Positions 17,158 to 25,534 of a stretch of DNA of 32,365 nt are shown here, one piece after another; position 1 is the first letter of the stretch; each line of letters opens with the position of its first letter. A program made the position numbers and the translations under genes. The stretch comes from Betaproteobacteria bacterium (GTDB taxonomy: Bacteria; Pseudomonadota; Gammaproteobacteria; Burkholderiales; Rhodocyclaceae): the NCBI GenBank assembly GCA_009776435.1, contig WRNU01000007.1, positions 1 through 32,365 of the forward strand, read 5' to 3'. The notes beneath the pieces were generated by a model, which was not told where the DNA came from, searched no databases, and saw nothing but the letters and a program-made list of their open reading frames with translations.

Positions 17158-18944
17158 ATGACATCGCACCCGAACAACCGACCAACGACAATGACTGTAC
17201 CCGCATAATCAGCACATCAGACGCGCCCGGCGACGGTGACATGATGTCTGTACCGATGCTGCCCGGCGATATCCAAGAGGAAATGGACAGCAATGTCCCC
17301 GTGCTGCCGATGGGTACCCGCCTGGGCGAGTTCGAGATCACAGCGCTCATCGGCCAGGGCGGCTTTGGCGTGGTCTATGAGGCGCGCGATCATGCGCTCG
17401 AACGCACGGTGGCGATCAAGGAATACCTGCCCGTCTCGCTCTCCACGCGCCAACGCGACGGCACGCTGCGCCCGCTTTTGCGGTGCCAGCGCGAAACGTT
17501 CGAGCTGGGCATGAACAGCTTCATCAACGAAGCGCGCCTGCTGGCGCAGTTCGATCACCCTTCCCTGTTGAAGGTTTACCGCTTCTGGCAGGAGCGCGGT
17601 ACCGCTTACATGGTGATGCCGTACTACCGGGGCCCGACCTTGCGGCAGGCGCTCGACACAATGCCGGGCCGCGCGGATGAGTCCCTGCTGCTGTCGATCA
17701 TTGAAGACCTCACGCAAGCCATCGCGGTGATGCACCGCGCCAACTGCTACCACCGCGACATCGCGCCCGACAACATCCTCCTGCTCGAAGGCTCGGGCCG
17801 CCCGGTGCTGCTGGATTTCGGCGCAGCGCGCCGCGTCATCATCAACACGACGCAGGACATCACGGCGATCCTCAAACCCGGCTATGCGCCGATCGAGCAG
17901 TACGCGAAAACGCCCGATACGCCGCAGGGCGCCTGGACCGACATTTACGCGCTGGCGGCAGTGCTGCACATTGCCATTACCGGTTATAAACCGCCGCCCT
18001 CGATCGAGCGCGTGCTGACCGACAGCTATATGCCGCTGGCCACCAATGCGCAGCTTCAACGACGGTTCGGAACGCAACTGCTGGCGGCGATCGATGCCGG
18101 CCTGGCGGTGCGGCCCGAGGCGCGCCCGCAATCGGTGGCGGCATTCCGCAAGCTGCTCGGCCTGGACGAAGATGCCACGGTCACGGCTCAACGTACCGAG
18201 CAGGTTTCCTCATTCGCCAGCGGAAAAAACATAGCGCCCGCGCCGGGCGACAAGAAAAACACGCTCCGTGCGACGATGGCAACCGTCCTGGCGCTGCTCG
18301 CACTTGCAGCCGGCCTCGCCTGGTGGATGTGGAGGGGCGAAGAGTCCCCGGTGGCCGAGGCGTTACCGCCGCACCTATTGCCGGTGGAAGGATCCGCTCC
18401 CGGGCAGGCCGACGATGCACCGCAACCGCCGCCGCGCACCCCGGCTGAATCCCTTGCCGCATTGGCCCACGGCGCCACAAGCGGGTTCGTCGTGAAAGCG
18501 ATACCACACAAGCAGGACGTGCGCGTGGGCCAGGACGAACTCAGCTTTGAAATTCGTTCCAGCCGCGCGGGCTACGTCTATGTCTACCTGCTGTCGAGCA
18601 ATGGCGAGTTATTGCTGCTCTTTCCGAACCTGCTGGACGGACACAACCGGATCTTCCCAAATCAACCGCTCACGCTGCCGCGTGCTGCCTGGCCGCTGGA
18701 AGCGGCGGGGCCTCCCGGCGTCAACCGCTTCGCGGTGCTTGTGAGCGAGCACGAGCGGGATTTCAGCAACAGCGGCTTGCGCAGCATTGATGTTTTTTCC
18801 GAGTTTTCACTGCCGGTACTGAGCGCGCTCGAAGCCGTGCGTGGTAGCGACCCGACCCCGCTGCTGGGTAAACCGGTATGCCCACAGGATACACCCTGCC
18901 AAAATATATATGGCGTAAGTATGTTTGAGATTGTCGAGAGGTAA
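17154..18944 (+). CDS. PpkA-like Ser/Thr protein kinase with one TM segment and a C-terminal DUF4384-like domain
   Basis: ATG 17154 overlaps tagF (ATGA). Kinase motifs GQGGFGVVYEA, VAIKEYLP, YHRDIAPDNILL, LDFGAAR; TM ATVLALLALAAGLAWWMW; C-term VGQDELSFEIRSSRAGYVYVYLLSSNGELLLLFPN. Confidence 0.92.
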   Translation: MNDIAPEQPTNDNDCTRIISTSDAPGDGDMMSVPMLPGDIQEEMDSNVPVLPMGTRLGEFEITALIGQGGFGVVYEARDHALERTVAIKEYLPVSLSTRQRDGTLRPLLRCQRETFELGMNSFINEARLLAQFDHPSLLKVYRFWQERGTAYMVMPYYRGPTLRQALDTMPGRADESLLLSIIEDLTQAIAVMHRANCYHRDIAPDNILLLEGSGRPVLLDFGAARRVIINTTQDITAILKPGYAPIEQYAKTPDTPQGAWTDIYALAAVLHIAITGYKPPPSIERVLTDSYMPLATNAQLQRRFGTQLLAAIDAGLAVRPEARPQSVAAFRKLLGLDEDATVTAQRTEQVSSFASGKNIAPAPGDKKNTLRATMATVLALLALAAGLAWWMWRGEESPVAEALPPHLLPVEGSAPGQADDAPQPPPRTPAESLAALAHGATSGFVVKAIPHKQDVRVGQDELSFEIRSSRAGYVYVYLLSSNGELLLLFPNLLDGHNRIFPNQPLTLPRAAWPLEAAGPPGVNRFAVLVSEHERDFSNSGLRSIDVFSEFSLPVLSALEAVRGSDPTPLLGKPVCPQDTPCQNIYGVSMFEIVER

Positions 18945-18999
18945 TACGATAATGAGCAGGAGCCGCATCATGAAGTCATTGACCCAAGGAAACCACATC

Positions 19000-20544
19000 A
19001 TGAAATCGCCTTCTTTCCTCCTGAGTGCACTGGCATCGGCGCTTTTGACAGGATGTATCATTACGCCCTCCGAACAACCGCTCACCGAGGCGGACCCTGC
19101 TTCGGTAGCCGAGCTGCCTGCCCAGGCTACGGAAGCCCCATACTCGCCGACGCAACACCCCGACGCGCCAGTAAACGCCAGCATCGCGGGACAGACGCGC
19201 ACCTTCGTCACGGAAACGGCGAGCTACACCCTGTCCGGTTTCGAGTCTGTGCCGGGCTGGCAGCAAGACGATTTATCGCAGAGTTGGCCGCCCTTCCTTT
19301 CAAGCTGCCGGATTCTCGCCAATCGCAACGAGTCATGGCGTCAGATCTGCGCCTCCGCGCGCGAGGTCGATGGAAAGGACAACGCGGCAGTCCGGGACTT
19401 TTTCGAGCGCGAGTTCTCGGCCTATCAGATCCGCGATGACGACCACCGCCCCGATGGCGTGATCACAGGCTACTTCGAACCCGAGATCGCGGGCAGTCGC
19501 AAGTACCAGCCGCCCTTCATCTATCCGGTCTATGGACAGCCGAGCGACATGTTCTTCCTCAACACGAGCAAACTTCCGGTTCGCAAAGGCGTTGTCGCCG
19601 CACGGGTACAGGGACGCAAGGTGCTGGTACAGTCCGGCCCGGCCCGCGGCAAGGGTGTGTACGAGCTAGACCTCTCGCAAATCCTGAACATTTCATCAGA
19701 ACGCAAGGTACGCCTGCGCATCGAAGGCCAGCGCCTGCTGCCCTACTACACGCGCCAGGAAATCGAGGCGCGCGGCGCCCCCAACGCGCGCGTGCTGGCG
19801 TTCGTCAGCAGCGCGAAGGCACTCTATGAAATGCAGATCCAGGGATCGGGCCGGATCCGCTTTCCCGACGGCGCCATCCTCCGTTTGGGGTATGCCGAAC
19901 AGAATGGCCATCCGTTCCGCCCGATGCTGGCCGTGAGTACCAAGGTGCGCACGCGCGGCGGCGAGATCGAACTCGAAATCGACGATGGCGATGAAGAAGG
20001 CGTGGACACCACCGAGGTACGGGTGCGCGGCTTCAAGCTCGCGCTGCCGGCCACGAGTGGTCCGGTCGCGGTGCCCGGACAGCGCATCGCCGGCGTGGCC
20101 GGTTCCGGCATCACCGACCCGAGCTATGTGTTCTTCAATGTAATCACCGGCAACACCGCCGGCCCGATAGGCGCCATGGGCGTACCGCTACAGCCGGGAC
20201 GTTCGATCGCGGTCGATCCGCGCAGCACGCCGCTTGGATATCCGGTGTTCGTTTCCACCCAGTTGCCCGGCAAGAATGGGCCGCTGCAGCAACTGACTGT
20301 CGCCCAGGACACGGGCGGCTCCATTCGCGGCGCGGTGCGAGCCGACTACTTCTTCGGCAACGGGGAGCAGGCCGCGCAACAGGCGCGCCGCATGAAGCAG
20401 CGCGGCCAGCTCTGGGTCCTGCTGCCGCGCGGCCAGGTCGTCGCCACTCCTGAACCGGGCGCCCCCCTTATGCGCGGCGGAGTCGCAGGCAGCGAGCTAC
20501 CCCAGTGCCTGGTATCTGACGAAGATAGCTGCGCCAACGATTGA
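19000..20544 (+). CDS. MltA-type membrane-bound lytic murein transglycosylase with 3D domain, lipoprotein
   Basis: Lipobox MKSPSFLLSALASALLTGC; MltA region DGVITGYFEPEIAGSRKYQPPFIYPVYGQP...LLPYYTRQEIE; 3D domain SIAVDPRSTPLGYPVFVSTQLPG...QDTGGSIRGAVRADYFFG. Alternative starts at 18925 and 18952. Confidence 0.92.
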   Translation: MKSPSFLLSALASALLTGCIITPSEQPLTEADPASVAELPAQATEAPYSPTQHPDAPVNASIAGQTRTFVTETASYTLSGFESVPGWQQDDLSQSWPPFLSSCRILANRNESWRQICASAREVDGKDNAAVRDFFEREFSAYQIRDDDHRPDGVITGYFEPEIAGSRKYQPPFIYPVYGQPSDMFFLNTSKLPVRKGVVAARVQGRKVLVQSGPARGKGVYELDLSQILNISSERKVRLRIEGQRLLPYYTRQEIEARGAPNARVLAFVSSAKALYEMQIQGSGRIRFPDGAILRLGYAEQNGHPFRPMLAVSTKVRTRGGEIELEIDDGDEEGVDTTEVRVRGFKLALPATSGPVAVPGQRIAGVAGSGITDPSYVFFNVITGNTAGPIGAMGVPLQPGRSIAVDPRSTPLGYPVFVSTQLPGKNGPLQQLTVAQDTGGSIRGAVRADYFFGNGEQAAQQARRMKQRGQLWVLLPRGQVVATPEPGAPLMRGGVAGSELPQCLVSDEDSCAND

Positions 20545-20561
20545 ACCCCGAGGAAAATACG

Positions 20562-21164
20562 ATGGAAAACACACACGGCATAATGCCGGAGGGCTTTTTT
20601 GACGCCGACAAGTTCTTGCCTATTGTCGAGCGACTCATTCGCAACAATGCCTGCGTTACAAGAGATGATCACAATCGAAGCACATTCGATGTTGTCAACA
20701 GACGAAGCCTAAACCTATCGTTGGGGATCAAAGATGGAGGCGCCTGGATTGCGGGCGGAAGCTTACAAACATCAGAGACGGACGGAACTCCCCCTCTCGA
20801 AGCCGTAGGCTACATACTGATCAGCGGTAAGAGACTCGGCGTAAAAAAGCCGAGTTTCAGCCAACTGCTCGTGGTACGCAAGGGCGACAGATACGGTGCC
20901 AAGATCGCCACTCTACTCAACAAAGATATTAAAAGCACCCTCAGTGAGGTGCATCTCAAGTACTGTGTAAATTATGGAGAAGCAACTTCCTCCTGGTACA
21001 AAGTTGCCGTTGAGGAGGCGCGCCTCACGAGTTTTTCCATATTGAGCTTCAATGACGCTCCTTACGAAGTTATGACATTTTCCTACGCAAAACAGATCGA
21101 AATCACAACGTCGGATAATATAATAGCCACTTTTGACTTAACCGACGACTCACCGAAATCATGA
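20562..21164 (+). CDS. Divergent Hcp (TssD)-like protein, tentative
   Basis: ATG 20562 with RBS aggaaaat. C-terminal half follows an Hcp-like pattern: FSQLLVVRKGD..GAKIATLLNKDIKSTLSEVHLKYCVNYGEATSSWYKVAVEEARLTSFSILSFNDAPYEVMTFSYAKQIEITT. Lies directly upstream of tagJ-tssE, where hcp often sits. Visibly more AT-rich than its neighbours. Confidence 0.5.
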   Translation: MENTHGIMPEGFFDADKFLPIVERLIRNNACVTRDDHNRSTFDVVNRRSLNLSLGIKDGGAWIAGGSLQTSETDGTPPLEAVGYILISGKRLGVKKPSFSQLLVVRKGDRYGAKIATLLNKDIKSTLSEVHLKYCVNYGEATSSWYKVAVEEARLTSFSILSFNDAPYEVMTFSYAKQIEITTSDNIIATFDLTDDSPKS

Positions 21165-21994
21165 ACGACCACGATCCCGCCGAACTGCTACGCCGCGCCG
21201 ACCCCGCCGCTGCGCTGGCCGCCTTGACCGAGCAGGTGCGCGCGCACCCATCCGACTTCAAGCTGCGCGTCTTTCTCGCGCAGTTGTTGTGCGTGCTCGG
21301 TCAATGGGAACGCGCCCTGAACCAGCTTGGAGTCGCTGCCGAGCTCGACGCGCTGGCCGTGCCGATGAAGCAGGTCTATGGCGATGCAGTGCGCGGTGAA
21401 GGTTTGCGCGCCGCAGTCTTCGCCGGCAAAGACACACCGATGGTGTTTGGCCAGTCCGATCAATGGTTGGCGCTGCTGATCGAATCGCTGCTGCAACGCG
21501 GCAAGGGCGAAGGCGAGGCTGCCGAACGGCTGCGCGCGCGCGCCTTCGAGGAAGCCCCCGCAACCGCCGGGCGCATCGACGGCACGCCCTTCGCATGGCT
21601 GGCCGATGCCGACATGCGCCTGGGCCCGGTGCTGGAGGCTTATGTGAACGGACGCTACTACTGGATTCCATTCGCGCGCATGGCGCGGGTGCGCATCGAG
21701 CCGCCCAAGGATTTGCGCGACGGCATCTGGATGCCCGCGCACCTGGATTTCGAGAACGGCGGCAAAAGCCTCGCGCTGATTCCCACGCGCTACGAAGGCA
21801 GTGAGTACAGCGCCGACGGCGCGGTACAACTCTCGCGCAAGACCGAATGGCGCGAACTTGCGCCCGAGGTCTGGGCCGGTAACGGCCAGCGCGTATTCAG
21901 CAGCGACGCAGGCGAACACCCATTGATGGACGTGCGCGAGATCGTCTTCGACACGCCGCAACCCATATCACCGCCTGGACACGCCAATGGCTGA
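21161..21994 (+). CDS. tagJ: TagJ/ImpE (SciE) family T6SS accessory protein
   Basis: AELLRRADPAAALAALTEQVRAHPSDFKLRVFLAQLLCVLGQWERALNQL (ImpE-type); WMPAHLDFENGGKSLALIPTRYEGSE. Confidence 0.9.
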   Translation: MNDHDPAELLRRADPAAALAALTEQVRAHPSDFKLRVFLAQLLCVLGQWERALNQLGVAAELDALAVPMKQVYGDAVRGEGLRAAVFAGKDTPMVFGQSDQWLALLIESLLQRGKGEGEAAERLRARAFEEAPATAGRIDGTPFAWLADADMRLGPVLEAYVNGRYYWIPFARMARVRIEPPKDLRDGIWMPAHLDFENGGKSLALIPTRYEGSEYSADGAVQLSRKTEWRELAPEVWAGNGQRVFSSDAGEHPLMDVREIVFDTPQPISPPGHANG

Positions 21995-22490
21995 TCTGGG
22001 AGTCCAGGAACGCCTGCAGCCCGCGCTACTCGACCGCCTGGTGGACGATGCTCCGTACCAGCGGCGTGAGAGTGACGCAGAGCGCGTTCTCACGCATCAG
22101 GCGTTGCGTGCGGCGGTATTGCGCGACCTGAGCTGGCTTTTCAATGCCACGAACATGGGCCTGGACAGCAAACGCCATCCGAACGCGGCGCGCTCCGTGC
22201 TCAATTACGGATTGCCTGCCCTGTCCGGCCAGTTCGCCACCTCGCTACACCATGTCGGCCTGAAACAGGCGCTCAAGAATGCAATCTTGCAGTTCGAGCC
22301 GCGCATCCTGTCTCATAGCCTCGAGGTCGAACTCGTCATGGAAGGCAGCGTCCTCGATTCGCACAACTGCATCGGGCTGCATATCCGGGGCATGTTATGG
22401 GCGCAACCGGTGCCGCTGGAATTCCTGCTGCGCAGCCGCATCGACCTCGAAGAAGGGCGCATCGAAATCGAAGAAATGGGAGTGCATTGA
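21987..22490 (+). CDS. tssE: TssE, gp25-like baseplate protein
   Basis: LQPALLDRLVDDAP...VLRDLSWLFNATN...HPNAARSVLNYGLPALSG (gp25/lysozyme-like family pattern). Confidence 0.93.
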   Translation: MADLGVQERLQPALLDRLVDDAPYQRRESDAERVLTHQALRAAVLRDLSWLFNATNMGLDSKRHPNAARSVLNYGLPALSGQFATSLHHVGLKQALKNAILQFEPRILSHSLEVELVMEGSVLDSHNCIGLHIRGMLWAQPVPLEFLLRSRIDLEEGRIEIEEMGVH

Positions 22491-22494
22491 GCCA

Positions 22495-24390
22495 ATGGAC
22501 CCGCGCCTTCTCGATCTCTACGAACAGGAACTGCGCTATTTCCGCGAAAGCAGCGATGAGTTCGCGCGCGCCTACCCGAAGATCGCCGCGCGCCTGGGAG
22601 TCGTCGACGTAGCGGAGGTGGCCGACCCCTACATCGAGCGGCTGATCGAGGCCACCGCCTTTCTTTCCGCGCGCGTGGCGCTCAAGCTCGACGCCGAATA
22701 TCCATTTTTCACCGGCCACCTGCTGGACATCGTTTATCCGCACTTTCTCGCGCCCACGCCCGCGATGGTGGTACTGGCCTTCGAGCCCGATCTGCAAGAC
22801 AGCAACAAGCTCGCTACCGGCCCCACCGTGCCGCGCGACAGCGTCCTGCGCGCAAAGCAAGCCGCAGGGCAGGACACATATTGCGAATTCCACACCGCCA
22901 GCGCGCTACGGCTGTGGCCGATCGAAATCACGCGCGCCAAGTACTTCAGCTATGCGCCGGACCTGCCGCTCGCGCTGCACCCCCGCGCGCGCGAAATCCG
23001 CGGCGGCCTGCGCATCGGCATCCGCGCAGGCGCGGACCTGACGTTCGCGCAGATTGCGATGGACGAGTTGGTGCTGCACTTCGGCGGCGTGCTCGATATC
23101 GCCTGGCAACTGCACGAATGCGTACTCGGCGATCCGATCGGCGTGCTGGTGCTGCCCGCAGGCAAGGGCGAACAGGCGCGCAGCCTGCCCGCAAGCGCGA
23201 TTCAGGCGATGGGCTTCGAGGACGACGAATCGCTGTTGCCCCAGACCGCTGCCGGCTTCTCGGGTTTCCGCCTGATGCAGGAATACTTCGCCTTCCCGGA
23301 GCGCTTCCAGTTTGCCCGCATAACGGGCCTGGCGCCGCTCCTGGCGCAAATGCCCGTGACCGAAATCGAAGTGGTGCTGCTGTTCTCGCGCGGCGACGCG
23401 GCACTCGAAAAACTGGTCAGCGCCGACAACGTGCTGCTGCACTGTGTAAACGCAATCAATCTCTTTCCCAAGCGCCTGGACCGCGTACCCATCAGCGAAA
23501 GCGTAAACGACTTCCATCTGGTACCCGACCGCACGCGGCCAATGGACTACGAGGTGTACAGCGTGACCAGTGTCGTCGGCCACAGCGCATCGGCTGCGGA
23601 CACGACAGCCCAAGGCATGAGCGAACAGCGCTTTCACCCTTTCTATGCCGCTTTCCACGACGCGCGCCACCCACACCCGGCCTACTACACCACCACACGC
23701 GAATCGCGCGTGCTGTCCCGGCACCAACACAGCGAAGGCACGCGCAGCAGCCATATCGGCTCAGAACTGTACATGCAACTCGTCGACGCGCAACAGGCGC
23801 CTTTCCCCGACAAACTGCTCCAGCTTTCGGTAAGTGCGCTGTGCACCAACCGCGACCTGCCGCTGTTACTGCCGCTCGGAGGCAAGAACGACTTCGATTG
23901 CGTCGACACGCACCCGGTGCGGCGCGTGCGTACGGTGCGCGGACCTTCGCGGCCCATCTCGCCGGTCATCTCGCAGGGGCTTGGCTGGCGCGTGCTGGAT
24001 CACCTTGCGCTCAACTACCTCTCGCTGGCCGACTCGACCCCCGCCGAGGGCGCGGCTGCGCTACGCGAGTTGCTCACGCTGTATGCCACGCACGCCGACG
24101 CCTCGCGTCTGGCGCTGGTGCGCGGGCTGCTCTCGGTGCGCACGCGGGCGCTGACGCGGCGGCTACCGCTGGCCGGGCCGATCGCCTTCGGGCGCGGGCT
24201 GGAAGTGCAACTCGAAATCGACCGCAACGCCTTCCACGGCCATAGCGCCTTTCTGTTCGGCGCGGTGCTTGCACGCTTCCTTGCGCGGCACGTGGAACTC
24301 AATCATTTCGTCGAGACGGTGCTGGTCGCCGCCGGGCAGGGCGAAATCATGCGCTGGAGACCGCTGTGCGGGACACGCCCGATCCTGTAA
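22495..24390 (+). CDS. tssF: TssF (ImpG/VasA) baseplate protein
   Basis: MDPRLLDLYEQELRYFRESSDEFARAYPKIAARL...DPYIERLIEATAFLSARVALKLDAEYPFFTGHLLDIVYPHFLAPTPAM. Confidence 0.96.
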   Translation: MDPRLLDLYEQELRYFRESSDEFARAYPKIAARLGVVDVAEVADPYIERLIEATAFLSARVALKLDAEYPFFTGHLLDIVYPHFLAPTPAMVVLAFEPDLQDSNKLATGPTVPRDSVLRAKQAAGQDTYCEFHTASALRLWPIEITRAKYFSYAPDLPLALHPRAREIRGGLRIGIRAGADLTFAQIAMDELVLHFGGVLDIAWQLHECVLGDPIGVLVLPAGKGEQARSLPASAIQAMGFEDDESLLPQTAAGFSGFRLMQEYFAFPERFQFARITGLAPLLAQMPVTEIEVVLLFSRGDAALEKLVSADNVLLHCVNAINLFPKRLDRVPISESVNDFHLVPDRTRPMDYEVYSVTSVVGHSASAADTTAQGMSEQRFHPFYAAFHDARHPHPAYYTTTRESRVLSRHQHSEGTRSSHIGSELYMQLVDAQQAPFPDKLLQLSVSALCTNRDLPLLLPLGGKNDFDCVDTHPVRRVRTVRGPSRPISPVISQGLGWRVLDHLALNYLSLADSTPAEGAAALRELLTLYATHADASRLALVRGLLSVRTRALTRRLPLAGPIAFGRGLEVQLEIDRNAFHGHSAFLFGAVLARFLARHVELNHFVETVLVAAGQGEIMRWRPLCGTRPIL

Positions 24391-25463
24391 ATGCCCCGCC
24401 CGTCAACGGGGCTGTGGCCGTGGCCGCACGCATCGCCCAGGAGGCGGCGGCGCCCTGGGCTTTCGACTACTTCGCGCTGATGCGTCGCCTCGAAGTCATC
24501 GCGCACGATACGCCACGATGGGGCCATGCGTTACGACCCGCAGCCGAGCCGCTACGCATCGGGCAGGAGCCTTCGCTGGCCTTCGCACCGGCGGTTTTCA
24601 GCCGTTTCGACCTCGCGACGAGTCGGCCACGGCTACGCCAGCAGTTTTTCGGCTATCTCGGCCCCAATGGGCCGCTGCCGATCCACCTGAGCGACTTCAT
24701 CCGCGAGCGCACGCTCAACCACAACGACCCGACCTGGCTGGCCTTTCTCGACACCTTCTTGCACCGCTTCTCGCTGTTCCTGTACCGCGCCTGGGCACAG
24801 GCGCGTCCGGCAGTAAGCATGGACCGGCCCGGCGAAGACCGCTTCCGCAGCCAGATCGGCAGCCTGATCGGGATTGGCGGCCCCGCGCGTCAACACCGCG
24901 ACGCGGTGCATGACGACGCGCGCCTGCACTTCGCGGGGCATCTCGCACGCCGCGTGCGCAATGCCGAAAGCGTGGAATCGGTGCTGCGCACCTACTTTGC
25001 CGCGCCGGTGCGGCTCGAACCCTGGGTCGGTCACTGGATACGACCATCGGCTGAAGATCTCACGTACCTGCGCTCGAACGGTGCCGAAATCGACCGCGAT
25101 GCCGCGCGGCGTCTCGGGTGCGGCGCGCTGCTCGGCACACGGGTATGGGTCCGCCAGCACCGCGTGCGGCTACACATCGGCCCGCTGTCCCTTGCGCGCT
25201 ACCTCGATTTCCTGCCCACGGGCCGCGCCCGTGGGCCGCTGCGGCGCTGGATGCAGCAACTCACCGGCGACGAACTGGCCTGGGACGCGCAACTCGTGCT
25301 GCACAAGGACGAAGTGCCGCCCACGCGTCTGGGCGCGCGCACAGGCAACTCACCACGCCTGGGCTGGATTTCATGGCTCGGCACTTGCCCCCGCACCCGC
25401 AACGCCGAAGACGTTCGCATCTACGACACGCAATGCGAGCAACTTTCACGGGAGTCCACATGA
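24366..25463 (+). CDS. tssG: TssG (ImpH/VasB) baseplate protein
   Basis: APWAFDYFALMRRLEVIAHDTPRWGHALRPAAEPLRIGQEPSLAFAPAVFSRFD; GTG start overlapping tssF. Confidence 0.94.
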   Translation: MRDTPDPVNAPPVNGAVAVAARIAQEAAAPWAFDYFALMRRLEVIAHDTPRWGHALRPAAEPLRIGQEPSLAFAPAVFSRFDLATSRPRLRQQFFGYLGPNGPLPIHLSDFIRERTLNHNDPTWLAFLDTFLHRFSLFLYRAWAQARPAVSMDRPGEDRFRSQIGSLIGIGGPARQHRDAVHDDARLHFAGHLARRVRNAESVESVLRTYFAAPVRLEPWVGHWIRPSAEDLTYLRSNGAEIDRDAARRLGCGALLGTRVWVRQHRVRLHIGPLSLARYLDFLPTGRARGPLRRWMQQLTGDELAWDAQLVLHKDEVPPTRLGARTGNSPRLGWISWLGTCPRTRNAEDVRIYDTQCEQLSREST

Positions 25464-25525
25464 GCGAAATCCACCGCGTCGTGCTGGACGTGAAGAACGG
25501 CGGTTTTACTTATGCCTTTGATTGA
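25460..25525 (+). CDS. 21-aa micro-ORF between tssG and the FHA gene
   Basis: ATG overlaps the tssG stop (ATGA) behind a gggag-type RBS; encodes MSEIHRVVLDVKNGGFTYAFD*; in frame with the downstream FHA gene across TGA. Confidence 0.3.
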   Translation: MSEIHRVVLDVKNGGFTYAFD

Positions 25526-25534
25526 GTCCATATC

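Noticed and set aside
20562-21164. Idea that this ORF is TssB or TssC
   Set aside because: Size does not fit TssC, and neither the pattern nor the motifs resemble the sheath proteins; an Hcp-like pattern fits better.
22881-24245. 454-aa plus-strand ORF within tssF
   Set aside because: Alternative frame dominated by Arg/Ala/Pro; the tssF frame is strongly family-like.
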